A stretch of DNA of 64,000 nucleotides from HGM11501 sp045123995 (GTDB lineage: Bacteria; Bacillota; Clostridia; CAKSNL01; HGM11501): the NCBI GenBank assembly GCA_045123995.1, contig JBGVKY010000012.1, positions 62,001 to 126,000 on the forward strand, given 5' to 3'. A program made the position numbers and the translations under genes. Of this stretch, positions 32,703 to 40,542 are shown piece after piece (within the stretch, counting starts at the first letter, position 1; every line of letters starts with the position of its first letter). Under the pieces are notes generated by a model. The model worked only from the letters and a program-made list of their open reading frames with translations. It was not told the origin of the DNA and did no database searches.

Positions 32703-33386
32703 TTGTTTTATATCCTTTATACTTTAATTCAGAAGATTTTTATGCTGGGGCATATCCAGAACGGAAGCTTTCCAAAGCCCCTTTCAGAAAAGGAAGAAGC
32801 ATATCTTTTAGAGAAGTATGAAAAAGAAAATGACCAGGAAGCGAAAAATAAACTTATTGAGCATAATTTAAGGCTTGTAGCTCATATAGTGAAAAAATAT
32901 GCAACCACGCCTGAGGAATCTGACGATTTGCTGTCTATTGGTACAATCGGACTGATAAAGGGAATAAATACCTTTACAAAGGACAAAAAGACCAGGCTTT
33001 CAACCTATGTGGCGAAATGTATACACAACGAAATTTTAATGGTTTTAAGGGGGAAAAAGCATTCTGTTCCCGAGGTATCATTATCCGAGACCATAGGAAG
33101 CGATAAGGAGGGTAACGAGGTCACTTTAATGGATATACTTCCCTCAGAGGAAGAAGAAATATCAGAGCAATATGAAAAAAAGATTAAAATAAAAAAGCTT
33201 TATGAAGGAATTAAAAATTCTTTAGAAGAAAGAGAAAGAATAATTGTGGAAATGCGCTACGGTCTTAAAGACGGAAAATGTATTCCTCAGAGGAAAATAG
33301 CAAAGATGCTTGGAATTTCCCGTTCATATGTATCAAGAATAGAAAAAAAGGCTGTGGAAAAGCTTAAAGAGAGTATAGAAAAATAA
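32703..33386 (+). CDS. sigK: Late mother-cell sporulation sigma factor K (with pro-sequence)
   Basis: 227-residue sigma-70 family factor. Region 2 has IEHNLRLVAHIVKKYA and LLSIGTIGLIKGINTF; region 4 has the HTH QRKIAKMLGISRSYVSRIEKKAVEKLKE. It is contiguous, not split by a skin element. The best start is TTG 32703, 8 nt after GGAGGG. The N-terminus MFYILYTLIQKIFMLGHIQNGSFP aligns in register with Bacillus pro-sigma-K and suggests a hydrophobic pro-segment of about 16 residues before the mature start. An ATG at 32698, even closer to the ribosome site, opens only a 9-codon frame. No SpoIVFB protease gene is in the window. Confidence 0.93.
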   Translation: MFYILYTLIQKIFMLGHIQNGSFPKPLSEKEEAYLLEKYEKENDQEAKNKLIEHNLRLVAHIVKKYATTPEESDDLLSIGTIGLIKGINTFTKDKKTRLSTYVAKCIHNEILMVLRGKKHSVPEVSLSETIGSDKEGNEVTLMDILPSEEEEISEQYEKKIKIKKLYEGIKNSLEERERIIVEMRYGLKDGKCIPQRKIAKMLGISRSYVSRIEKKAVEKLKESIEK

Positions 33387-33425
33387 ATAATATTCGTAAA
33401 ATATAGTTTTTATTGTAAAAAGCTA

Positions 33426-33454
33426 TTGATTTTTTACATAAGATAGCATATACT
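33426..33454 (+). promoter_or_regulatory. Promoter of the acp-rnc operon
   Basis: TTGATT (33426-33431), 17-nt spacer, TATACT (33449-33454); acp starts 26 nt later with GAAAGGAAG. Confidence 0.72.
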
Positions 33455-33480
33455 ATTGAAAAAACGAAAGGAAGAAGATT

Positions 33481-33702
33481 ATGGAATTTGAAAAAATAAG
33501 AGACATTATTGCAGAACAGTTCGGAATTGATGCTGAGTCAATTACAGAGGAAACTCCTTTCAAGGAGCTTGGAGATTCCATGGACTTAATCGAGCTTATT
33601 ATGGCTTTGGAAGAAGAATTTGACATGGAAATTGAAGATGAAGATGCAAATAAGATTAAAACTGTGGGAGATGCCGCAGAATATATAGTACAAAATTCTT
33701 AA
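33481..33702 (+). CDS. acpP: Acyl carrier protein
   Basis: 73-residue acidic four-helix protein of fatty-acid synthesis. The phosphopantetheine attachment site is S33 in the motif GDSMDLIELIM (Asp-Ser-Met, where most carriers have Asp-Ser-Leu). Recognition helix acidic residues DLIELIMALEEEFD follow. The ATG at 33481 comes after AGGAAGA. It heads the acp-rnc-radical SAM run, a gene order common in Clostridia, where acp usually follows plsX; plsX is not here. Confidence 0.94.
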   Translation: MEFEKIRDIIAEQFGIDAESITEETPFKELGDSMDLIELIMALEEEFDMEIEDEDANKIKTVGDAAEYIVQNS

Positions 33703-33739
33703 GTGCCTTAAAAAGGAGCACTTAAAGCGAGGGATAAAG

Positions 33740-34408
33740 ATGAACGGTTTTTATAAAGCCGTAGGATATACTTTTAAAAATGAGCTTCTTGCAAAAGAAG
33801 CTCTTACTCATAGCTCTTATGCAAATGAGTATAATGTGAGAAGCTATGAAAGACTGGAATTTTTAGGAGATTCCATTCTTTCTTTAGTGATTTCTGATTA
33901 TCTTTACAAAAACTATCCCGAAAAGCCGGAGGGAGAGCTTACCAAGGTGCGTGCAGCATCGGTTTGTGAGCGATCCCTTTTTGAAGTTGCAAAAAAACTT
34001 TCTTTAGGACAGTTTCTCTTTCTTAATAAAGGAGAGGAAGCAACAGGAGGCAGGGAAAGAATTTCCATTCTTGCAGATATTGTGGAAGCGACTATTGCCG
34101 CAATATTTTTGGATTCTGACCTTTCAACTGCCAGGGAGTGGATAATTAAGAATTTAATGTTCGTTATTGATAAGGCTGTTGCAGGAAAGGCATTTAAGGA
34201 TTATAAAACAGAGCTTCAGGAACTGGCACAGAGCGGGGCAACGGAAAAAATATCATACAGACTTGTGAACGAAACAGGTCCTGCACATTCAAAGAGCTTT
34301 GAATGTGAAGTTTTAAGCGGAGATAAGGTAATAGGAAGTGGAATTGCCGGCTCCAAAAAGGAAGCGGAGCAGCTGGCGGCCAAAGCAGCATTGGAGGCTC
34401 TTATATGA
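33740..34408 (+). CDS. rnc: Ribonuclease III
   Basis: Double-stranded RNA endonuclease for rRNA and mRNA processing, 222 residues. The catalytic domain (1-~145) has the signature ERLEFLGDSILSLVISDYLY with the Mg2+-binding Glu/Asp, and a second acidic site DIVEATIAAIFLD. The dsRNA-binding domain (about 150-222) has KTELQELAQSG and the C-terminal GSKKEAEQLAAKAALEAL helix. Its last codons overlap the next gene by 4 nt (ATGA), so translation is coupled. Confidence 0.95.
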   Translation: MNGFYKAVGYTFKNELLAKEALTHSSYANEYNVRSYERLEFLGDSILSLVISDYLYKNYPEKPEGELTKVRAASVCERSLFEVAKKLSLGQFLFLNKGEEATGGRERISILADIVEATIAAIFLDSDLSTAREWIIKNLMFVIDKAVAGKAFKDYKTELQELAQSGATEKISYRLVNETGPAHSKSFECEVLSGDKVIGSGIAGSKKEAEQLAAKAALEALI

Positions 34409-35403
34409 AAAGGGCTAATATTCCTATTTTTGTGTCGCATTTAGGCTGTCCCAATGACTGTGTTTTTTGCAATCAGCGAAAAATTACCGGGCACAGCGGA
34501 TATGTGACAGGAAAGGATGTAGAAGAAACTGTCAGAACCTGGCTTTCTTATATAAAAGGTCAGGCGGAAATAGCTTTTTTTGGTGGTAGCTTTACAGGTA
34601 TTGACGAAGATATCCAAAATGAGCTTCTTAAGGCCGCAGAAAAATTTATTGACGGAGAAAAAATAACAGGCATCCGCCTTTCTACAAGACCCGATTATAT
34701 TAACGGAGATATTATAGAAAATCTTTTAAGACATAAGGTGAGTACGGTGGAATTGGGAGCACAGTCCACAAGCGATGAGGTCTTAACTGCATCAAAAAGA
34801 GGTCATAGTGCAAAGGATATAGAAAATGCTTCAAAGCTTATAAATGAAAGCGGAATAAATTTAGGTCTTCAGATGATGACTCATCTGCCTTTGTCAAATG
34901 ACGATAAGGATATAAAAACCTGCCATGATTTTATAAAAATGAAACCAAAGGAGGTAAGGATTTATCCAACTTTGGTTTTGGAGGATACCTGCCTTTTTGA
35001 AATGTATAAAAAAGGGGAATATAAACCCCAGACATTGGAAGAGGCAGTTGAATTAACTGCAGTTTTAACCGATGAATTTGAAAATGCGGAAATTTCCGTA
35101 ATAAGAACGGGACTTCAACCTTCTGACAGTCTTACCAAAGGCTTCGTTGCAGGGCCTTTTCATCCATCATTCGGAGAAATGGCTCAAAGCAGGCTCATAT
35201 TAAAAAGAATATTTTCCTATATAGACGAAAAAAAGCCCGACTTTTTGAACATCTACGCAGAGGAAAGGCTTTTGTCAAAGCTTTTGGGACAGAAACGGTG
35301 CAATATAATAAAAATTGATGAAAAAATGAATCACGCCTTTAAGATTACTTTTACAGCCTATGGTACGGGAATAAGGGTGGAGAATAAAAAAATATACGGC
35401 TGA
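34405..35403 (+). CDS. Radical SAM protein (Elp3/HemN-like fold)
   Basis: 332 residues with an N-terminal cluster motif C15-x3-C19-x2-C22 (CPNDCVFC) that binds a 4Fe-4S cluster. This is followed by FFGGSFTGI (the GGE-like SAM region), IRLSTRPDYI and VELGAQSTSDEVL. This is the clostridial protein regularly found next to rnc (Elp3-type radical SAM, COG1243-like) but without the C-terminal acetyltransferase domain of Elp3. A tRNA-modifying role is possible; the substrate is unknown. The start overlaps rnc by 4 nt. It needs anaerobic conditions, in line with the other anaerobe markers. Confidence 0.9.
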   Translation: MKRANIPIFVSHLGCPNDCVFCNQRKITGHSGYVTGKDVEETVRTWLSYIKGQAEIAFFGGSFTGIDEDIQNELLKAAEKFIDGEKITGIRLSTRPDYINGDIIENLLRHKVSTVELGAQSTSDEVLTASKRGHSAKDIENASKLINESGINLGLQMMTHLPLSNDDKDIKTCHDFIKMKPKEVRIYPTLVLEDTCLFEMYKKGEYKPQTLEEAVELTAVLTDEFENAEISVIRTGLQPSDSLTKGFVAGPFHPSFGEMAQSRLILKRIFSYIDEKKPDFLNIYAEERLLSKLLGQKRCNIIKIDEKMNHAFKITFTAYGTGIRVENKKIYG

Positions 35404-35420
35404 AAGACAGGGGTGATTTT

Positions 35421-36383
35421 ACGGACAGCTTAATACTTTCTTTTAATCTGGTGTTTCCCATATTTGTACTTCTGTTTTTGGGCTTTATAATAAGAAGAAT
35501 AAAGATGGTTGATGCTTCAGCGGTTAAAATGTTAAACAAGCTTGTTTTTACCATATTTTTGCCGCTTAGCATTTTCAAAAACGTGTACGAGTCGAAAGTT
35601 TCTGAGGTTTTTGATGTTAAACTCATTACATACGGAGTTATAAGTGTGACTTTCTGCTTTGCCCTCATGGTAGTTCTGGCTTTGGCTTTTGTTAAAAAGA
35701 AAGAAAGCAGGGGAGTTTTAATACAGGGTGTTTTCAGAAGCAACTTTCTTATATTCGGAATTCCCGTGGCAGAAAGTCTTTTTGCCGACGGCTCTCTTTC
35801 AGGCAAGGCAGCGGTAGTAATTGCGGTTATTGTCCCGGTTTATAATGTTCTTGCGGTAATAACCCTTGAAAGCTTAAGCGGGAAAAAGGCGGATTTTAAA
35901 AAGGTTATTTTCAATATAGCTAAAAATCCCCTTATTATAAGCTCACTTTGCGGATTTTTAGCTGTGGCTCTAAAAGGAGTGGATATTTTTATTCCCGCAC
36001 CCCTTTACAGTGCAGTAAAGTCTCTTTCCGGCATAGCAACGCCTCTTGCTCTGGTGGCTCTTGGAGCAAGCCTCAATTTTTCGACGATCAAGGGTAATTT
36101 AGCCTATATAATCTGGGGCATAAGCGGAAAACTGGTGCTAGCACCTCTTTTGTTTTTTGCCGTAGCAATTTTACTGGGATTTCGGGACAGGGAGCTTGCC
36201 ATTCTTTTGGCAATGCACGCATCTCCTGCGGCGGTTTCAAGCTACACCATGGCACAGCAAATGGGTGCAGATGAGGACCTGGCAGGGCAGATGGTGGTTT
36301 TCGGCACGGCGATTTCAATTATAACCGTGTTTTTGTGGGTCAGCGTACTTACATACTTCGGGTTTATAAATCCCGTGATATAG
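35421..36383 (+). CDS. AEC-family transporter, likely ACG start
   Basis: Membrane carrier of the auxin-efflux-carrier family, which exports or exchanges organic acids or malonate. The protein has about 9-10 helices in two inverted halves, with the central linker near residues 150-170 and the AALGASLNFSTI-type conserved turn near 215. The only conventional in-frame start is GTG 35451, which has no ribosome site and removes the family's first ten residues. Translation upstream gives DSLILSFNLVFPIF, the usual AEC opening, preceded by ACG at 35421 with AGGGGTGA five nt before it. I therefore place the start at ACG 35421 (320 residues), an unusual codon. It lies 17 nt after the radical SAM gene. 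Confidence 0.82.
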   Translation, partial: TDSLILSFNLVFPIFVLLFLGFIIRRIKMVDASAVKMLNKLVFTIFLPLSIFKNVYESKVSEVFDVKLITYGVISVTFCFALMVVLALAFVKKKESRGVLIQGVFRSNFLIFGIPVAESLFADGSLSGKAAVVIAVIVPVYNVLAVITLESLSGKKADFKKVIFNIAKNPLIISSLCGFLAVALKGVDIFIPAPLYSAVKSLSGIATPLALVALGASLNFSTIKGNLAYIIWGISGKLVLAPLLFFAVAILLGFRDRELAILLAMHASPAAVSSYTMAQQMGADEDLAGQMVVFGTAISIITVFLWVSVLTYFGFINPVI

Positions 36384-36392
36384 GGAGGAATT

Positions 36393-36542
36393 ATGAAAAA
36401 GAGAATTTTGGCCATAATAGGTCTTATTGCATATATTGCTTTTATAATATGGTTCACGGTTAAGGATTTACCAGATAAGGAAGAATTTAAAAAGAAAATG
36501 GAAGAAAAAAATCAGGTGCTTACGGAAAACATAATGGAATAG
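36393..36542 (+). CDS. Small membrane protein (49 aa)
   Basis: ATG at 36393 with GGGAGGAATT upstream, 9 nt after the transporter stop. One hydrophobic helix (about residues 5-23, ILAIIGLIAYIAFIIWF) is followed by a charged, probably coiled-coil tail (KDLPDKEEFKKKMEEKNQVL). It resembles small accessory peptides of membrane proteins and may belong to the upstream transporter. No family recognised. Confidence 0.65.
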   Translation: MKKRILAIIGLIAYIAFIIWFTVKDLPDKEEFKKKMEEKNQVLTENIME

Positions 36543-36602
36543 ACTAAAAAATACGGTGTTAAGCCCGAACAACAGTAAAAAATGTTTTGTTTTCCCCATC
36601 TA

Positions 36603-36662
36603 TTGAAGAGTATTTAAATTGGTGGTATAATGTTCGGCGGATTTATAATCCGCCAATTTTTT
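36603..36662 (+). promoter_or_regulatory. yitT-2 promoter with hairpin at the RNA 5' end
   Basis: TTGAAG (36603-36608), 17-nt spacer, TATAAT (36626-36631). Right at the expected start is GGCGGATT (36636-36643), a 3-nt loop, AATCCGCC (36647-36654), then AATTTTTT. This is either an attenuator or a 5'-protecting stem. Confidence 0.7.
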
Positions 36663-36678
36663 ATAGGAGAGGATTTTT

Positions 36679-37518
36679 TTGAGAGAAAAAATAAAGTCTA
36701 TGTTGATTGTTCTTGCAGGCACATTTTTAACATCCGTTGGAATAGCGCTTTTTTATGTACCCAACAAAGTAGTATCAGGCGGAGTATCCGGTCTGGCAAC
36801 AGTTTTTTACCATGTTTTTTCAATCCCTGCAGGGGTATCTCTTGCCGTGCTCAATGTGATTTTGCTTATATTAGGATTGAAGGTGCTTGGTAAAAGCTTT
36901 ATTATAAAAACCATAATCGGGTCATTTATGGTTTCTTTGATGGTAGGACTTCTTGAAAATCTGCCACCGGTTACAAATGATATACTTCTGGCATCTATAG
37001 TTGGTGCATCACTTTACGGCTTTGGCATATCTCTTACTTTTGTGGGAGGAGCATCAACAGGAGGAACGGATATATTAGGAAGAACTCTTCAGCATTTTTT
37101 ACCTCACCTTCCCATAGGAAAACTTATTTTAATTGTTGACGCGGTAATTATAGGAATTGCCTTTTTAGTATTCAGAGAGGTGGACAGAACAATTTACGGT
37201 ATTATAGCCTTGTTTATTTCCACTTTCGCAATCGACTGGCTCATGAGAAAGCTAAATGTATCAAAGCTTGCATTTGTTGTTACGGAAAAGGGAGAGGAAA
37301 TGGCAAAGTTTCTGACAGATAATTCTCCCAGAGGAGTGACCTTAATAGATGTTAAAGGCGGATATACCTTCGAAGATAAATATATGCTTATCTGTGCCCT
37401 TAAGGAAAGGGAAATGCCCCTTTTTGAAGAGAGAGTAAAAAAACTTGATGAAAAGGCTTTTACTATTTTCTCGGAGAGCAGCGAAATCATTGGAAACGGA
37501 TTTTATATATATAGATAA
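36679..37518 (+). CDS. YitT family membrane protein, second copy
   Basis: 279 residues, TTG start at 36679 with AGGAGAGGA. N-terminal half: about five helices, with IALFYVPNKVVSGGVSGLATVFY near residue 25 and the repeat-like VGGASTGGTDILGRTLQ near 125. C-terminal DUF2179 domain from about residue 190 (KLAFVVTEKGEEMAKFL, DVKGGYTFEDKYMLICAL). It is closer to canonical Firmicutes YitT/YpjC than the copy at 12500-13381. Substrate unknown. Single gene with its own promoter. Confidence 0.92.
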   Translation: MREKIKSMLIVLAGTFLTSVGIALFYVPNKVVSGGVSGLATVFYHVFSIPAGVSLAVLNVILLILGLKVLGKSFIIKTIIGSFMVSLMVGLLENLPPVTNDILLASIVGASLYGFGISLTFVGGASTGGTDILGRTLQHFLPHLPIGKLILIVDAVIIGIAFLVFREVDRTIYGIIALFISTFAIDWLMRKLNVSKLAFVVTEKGEEMAKFLTDNSPRGVTLIDVKGGYTFEDKYMLICALKEREMPLFEERVKKLDEKAFTIFSESSEIIGNGFYIYR

Positions 37519-37613
37519 ATGTCAAAATAGTGCAAAAATAAGTCAATATAATTATTGAATTGCAAAGGGGGATTTGATATAATCAAAATGACTTTGATAA
37601 AAGGAGTTTTATT

Positions 37614-38450
37614 ATGAAAAAGTATAATGTTGGTCTTCAACTCTACTCTGTGAGAGATGATTTGGCAAAGGATTTTGAAGGAACCTTGAAGAAAGTCAAG
37701 GAAATGGGCTATGATTATGTTGAGTTTGCCGGTTTCTACGGAAAAAGCGTAAAGGAAATCAAAGACATTTTAGCAAAGTATGACTTAAAGTGCGTATCAG
37801 TTCATCAGGGAATGGATCCTTTCTTAAAGGAAGGGAACGAAATTATTGATTACATGGCTGACCTTGGGGTTAAGTATGTTGCAATTCCCTGGTATGAAAG
37901 GGAAAAGCTTGAATACGGCACTCCCGTTTGGGATGAAACCATTTCAAACTTTAAAAAGTACGGTGAGGCATTAAAGGAAAAAGGCATGGAAATGATTTAT
38001 CACAACCATGACTTTGAATTTGATATGATTGACGGAATGACAATTTTCGACAGACTTTACGCTACTTTAGAGGGGACATTGAATCCTCAGATAGATACCT
38101 GCTGGGTATGTTATGCAGGATTTGATCCCGCCCAGTATATAAGAAAATATGCTGATCGCTTAAGCGTGCTTCATCTTAAAGACTTTAACTGTAAGGAGCT
38201 TGCAGGTGGGCCGGCTTATGCACTTATTGATGCAGACGGTAATGCCGGGGATAAGCCTTCAAAGGCGGATAATGAATTTAAGTTTAGACCTCTTGGTATG
38301 GGAAGACAGGACTTTGATGCCATCTTAAAGGCGACAGAAGAAACAAAAATTCACACTCTCATTGTGGAGCAGGATGAATCTCACGATATGCCTGCACTTG
38401 AAGCTGTAAAGATCAGCAGAGAGTATCTTAAAGAAAAATACGGAATATAA
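37614..38450 (+). CDS. Sugar phosphate isomerase/epimerase-like TIM barrel
   Basis: 278 residues of the AP endonuclease family 2 / xylose isomerase-like barrel (COG1082, IolE/Hyi group). It starts VGLQLYSVRDDLAKDF (first strand), has YHNHDFEFD near residue 130 (metal ligands), LNPQIDTCWVCYAG near 160 (Asp ligand), VLHLKDFN near 185 and LIVEQDES near 255 (terminal Glu). These are the usual metal-binding positions. Typical members act on inositol- or keto-sugar derivatives; the substrate is not predictable here. It is a single gene with an AAAAGGAG ribosome site and a strong terminator. Confidence 0.92.
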   Translation: MKKYNVGLQLYSVRDDLAKDFEGTLKKVKEMGYDYVEFAGFYGKSVKEIKDILAKYDLKCVSVHQGMDPFLKEGNEIIDYMADLGVKYVAIPWYEREKLEYGTPVWDETISNFKKYGEALKEKGMEMIYHNHDFEFDMIDGMTIFDRLYATLEGTLNPQIDTCWVCYAGFDPAQYIRKYADRLSVLHLKDFNCKELAGGPAYALIDADGNAGDKPSKADNEFKFRPLGMGRQDFDAILKATEETKIHTLIVEQDESHDMPALEAVKISREYLKEKYGI

Positions 38451-38454
38451 AAAT

Positions 38455-38490
38455 AAAACCGGGGTGACGTAATCACCTCGGTTTTTATTT
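38455..38490 (+). terminator. Terminator after isomerase-like gene
   Basis: AAAACCGGGGTGA and TCACCTCGGTTTT arms (one G-T pair) around CGTAA, then T-rich. Confidence 0.9.
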
Positions 38491-38553
38491 ATTGATTGTG
38501 CAAGGTGCACAAAAATATTTAAAAGGTTTAGTGCATTTCTACTAAATTTGGTA

Positions 38554-38582
38554 TTGAAAAAATTGACAGACAGTGCTATAAT
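38554..38582 (+). promoter_or_regulatory. Promoter of candidate small RNA
   Basis: TTGAAA (38554-38559), 17-nt spacer, TATAAT (38577-38582), with no protein gene downstream on this strand before a terminator at 38624-38664. Confidence 0.65.
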
Positions 38583-38588
38583 ATGCTT

Positions 38589-38664
38589 GTAGCAAGTTAA
38601 TACATATTTTTATTTCCCTCCTTAAGCATCGTATTTGCCAGAATACGGTGCTTTTCTTTTTTTA
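38589..38664 (+). ncRNA. Candidate ~75-nt small RNA with anti-Shine-Dalgarno segment
   Basis: Expected transcript from the promoter at 38554-38582 to an intrinsic terminator: AAGCATCGTATT (38624-38635), a 6-nt loop, AATACGGTGCTT (38642-38653, one G-T pair), then TTCTTTTTTT. Just 5' of the stem is unpaired CCCTCCTT (38616-38623), complementary to strong ribosome-binding sites. This layout matches Gram-positive C-rich regulatory RNAs. It converges on the smsCB operon. No family recognised. Confidence 0.55.
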
Positions 38665-38700
38665 AATCATAAGACTGTGTATTTGGAGGGATTACTATTT

Positions 38701-39621
38701 CTATTTTAAAAATCCATTTACTATCTGTTCTTCTGCTTCTGCCTCTGTCAAACCTAAAGTCATGAGCTTTACAAGCTGTTCGCCGGCAATTTTGCCGATT
38801 GCCGCCTCGTGAATTAAGGAGGCATCAATGTTATTCGCCGTAAGTGACGGAACTGCCACAACCCTGGCGTTATCCATTATAATGGCGTCGCATTCGGTGT
38901 GACCTGTACAGGGACCGTTTCCTATAATTTCGGAGTCAAACTTCTGATAGGAATTGTCCTTTGCAACGGAACGGGAAACCACGTCGGCAGAAGCACCCTC
39001 GCCGTTTAATTCAACTACATAGTCGCTTATTGCAGTCTGCTCTCCGTGAGTCATTAAACGTTCCCTAACCAAAAGGCGTGAACCGGAGGCCATTTTAACA
39101 GTAGTTTTTCTTACTGTGGAGTCAACGCCTTTAATCTGCACCATTTCCATTTCAAGCAATGAGCCTTCCTCCATGGTAACTTCGGTGGTGGGATTGAATA
39201 TATTCTTTCCGTTACCGTCACCTTCGCCGTAGTGTTTTTCAACGTATTTTACGTGAGCGTTTTTGGAGATGAAAAAGCGGTGAATTCCGTCATGAGAGGA
39301 GTCCTGGTTTCCGCAGTTATGAATTCCGCAGCCTGCGATAATAACAACGTCAGAATCCTCACCCACAATAAAGTCATTATATACGGTTTCCTTGATTCCG
39401 CTTTCGCTTAAAATTACGGGGATATGGACACTTTCTTTTTTTGTGCCGGGTTTTATTATTATGTCTATTCCGCTTACATCGGTTTTATTTATAATGTCGA
39501 TGTTTGCGGTGGTATTTCTTGATTCCAACGAACCGTTGGATCTTATGTTATAAGCACCCTCCGGGATATCATGCAAATCTGCCACTTCACGGAGAAGATT
39601 TTTCTTTATAGCGTCAAGCAT
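38701..39621 (-). CDS. SufB/D-like scaffold of a minimal Fe-S assembly system (SmsB)
   Basis: 306 residues, much shorter than SufB (~470). It keeps the right-handed beta-helix core (residues ~60-280) and the C-terminal helical part ASLIHEAAIGKIAGEQLVKLMTLGLTEAEAEEQI that contacts the ATPase. A conserved Cys/His-bearing strand is visible (IIAGCGIHNCGNQDSSHDGIH near residue 95) and CTGHTECD near 230. With only the SufC-like ATPase beside it and no SufS/SufU, this fits the SUF-like minimal system (SMS, SmsC-SmsB) described in anaerobes and archaea. Its start overlaps the ATPase gene by 8 nt. Confidence 0.88.
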   Translation of the reverse strand: MLDAIKKNLLREVADLHDIPEGAYNIRSNGSLESRNTTANIDIINKTDVSGIDIIIKPGTKKESVHIPVILSESGIKETVYNDFIVGEDSDVVIIAGCGIHNCGNQDSSHDGIHRFFISKNAHVKYVEKHYGEGDGNGKNIFNPTTEVTMEEGSLLEMEMVQIKGVDSTVRKTTVKMASGSRLLVRERLMTHGEQTAISDYVVELNGEGASADVVSRSVAKDNSYQKFDSEIIGNGPCTGHTECDAIIMDNARVVAVPSLTANNIDASLIHEAAIGKIAGEQLVKLMTLGLTEAEAEEQIVNGFLK

Positions 39622-40360
39622 TTTCGTTTCCTCCGTTCTCTAATCTTTCGCAGTAGCCTTTGTCTGCGGTTTTCAATATATCCTTCAAAACGTCTCCTGA
39701 GTTTCCGCGTTTTTCAACTTTTCCGTCAGCAACAATGATTATTTCATCAGCAATATTAAGTATCCTTTCCTGATGTGAAATAACCAAAATAGTACCGTCC
39801 TTAATGTTGTTTCTCATTCTTTCGAAAACTCCGATTAAATTCTTAAAGCTCCAGAGGTCAATCCCTGCCTCAGGCTCGTCAAAGAGAGAAAGGCGTGTGC
39901 CTCTTGCAAGAACAGATGCAATTTCAATTCGTTTAAGTTCGCCACCTGAAAGACTTGCGTTTATTTCACGGTTAATGTAGTCTTTGGCGCAAAGACCAAC
40001 GGCTGAAAGGTATTCGCAGGCATCGGAAACAGAAAGCTGTCTTTTGGCAGAAAGACGCATAAGGTCTAAAACATCAATGCCCTTGAAACGAACGGGTTGC
40101 TGGAAAGCAAAGCTTATACCCAGATTGGCACGCTCAGTCACAGAAAGGTCGGTGATATCGGTGCCGTCAAAAAATATTTTTCCGCCGGTAGGCTTTTCGA
40201 TACCCATAATAAGCTTTGCCAGAGTGGATTTTCCGCCGCCGTTGGGACCTGTAATAACAGCGAATTTACCGCTGTCTAAGGTGAGATTTATGTTATCTAT
40301 AATTTTCTTTTTCGAGTTTTCCGCCGAAACTTCAAAGGAAAGGTTTTTGAGTTCAAGCAT
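39614..40360 (-). CDS. SufC-like ABC ATPase of the minimal Fe-S system (SmsC)
   Basis: 248-residue cytoplasmic ABC ATPase. Walker A is GPNGGGKST (about residue 39), Q-loop FAFQQPVRF, signature LSGGELKR (near 145), Walker B RLSLFDEPEAG and H-loop ISHQ. The D-E-P-E-A-G-I-D sequence is typical of SufC. ATP binding drives rearrangement of the SufBD-like partner during cluster assembly. The ATG at 40358-40360 follows AAAGGAAC. Promoter and a pseudo-palindromic operator candidate are at 40426-40459. Confidence 0.93.
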   Translation of the reverse strand: MLELKNLSFEVSAENSKKKIIDNINLTLDSGKFAVITGPNGGGKSTLAKLIMGIEKPTGGKIFFDGTDITDLSVTERANLGISFAFQQPVRFKGIDVLDLMRLSAKRQLSVSDACEYLSAVGLCAKDYINREINASLSGGELKRIEIASVLARGTRLSLFDEPEAGIDLWSFKNLIGVFERMRNNIKDGTILVISHQERILNIADEIIIVADGKVEKRGNSGDVLKDILKTADKGYCERLENGGNENA

Positions 40361-40425
40361 CTTTTTTGTTCCTTTCTTTATTTATTGCTGTAAGATGGGA
40401 TATTTATAGATAATTCCCACTAATT

Positions 40426-40459
40426 ATTATAGTATACCATAATATGCCACGTTTTGCAA
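40426..40459 (-). promoter_or_regulatory. smsCB promoter with palindrome over the -10
   Basis: Minus-strand TTGCAA (plus 40454-40459), 17-nt spacer, TATACT (plus 40431-40436). The -10 lies inside the near-perfect palindrome ATTATAGTATACCATAAT (40426-40443, one mismatched pair), a possible site for an Rrf2-type Fe-S regulator. Confidence 0.6.
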
Positions 40460-40499
40460 TATAAGTTTTGGAGAAAAGGAAAAAGGCATGCGAAAATTC

Positions 40500-40528
40500 T
40501 TGACAAAAGCATTTACGTGGGTTAAAAT
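40500..40528 (+). promoter_or_regulatory. tRNA-Arg promoter
   Basis: TTGACA (40500-40505), 17-nt spacer, TAAAAT (40523-40528), 14 nt before the tRNA. Confidence 0.75.
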
Positions 40529-40542
40529 ATCTAATAGTTTAT

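Noticed and set aside
32703..33386. Skin-type interruption or split of sigK
   Set aside because: The sigma factor reads through both regions 2 and 4 without gap or recombinase gene.
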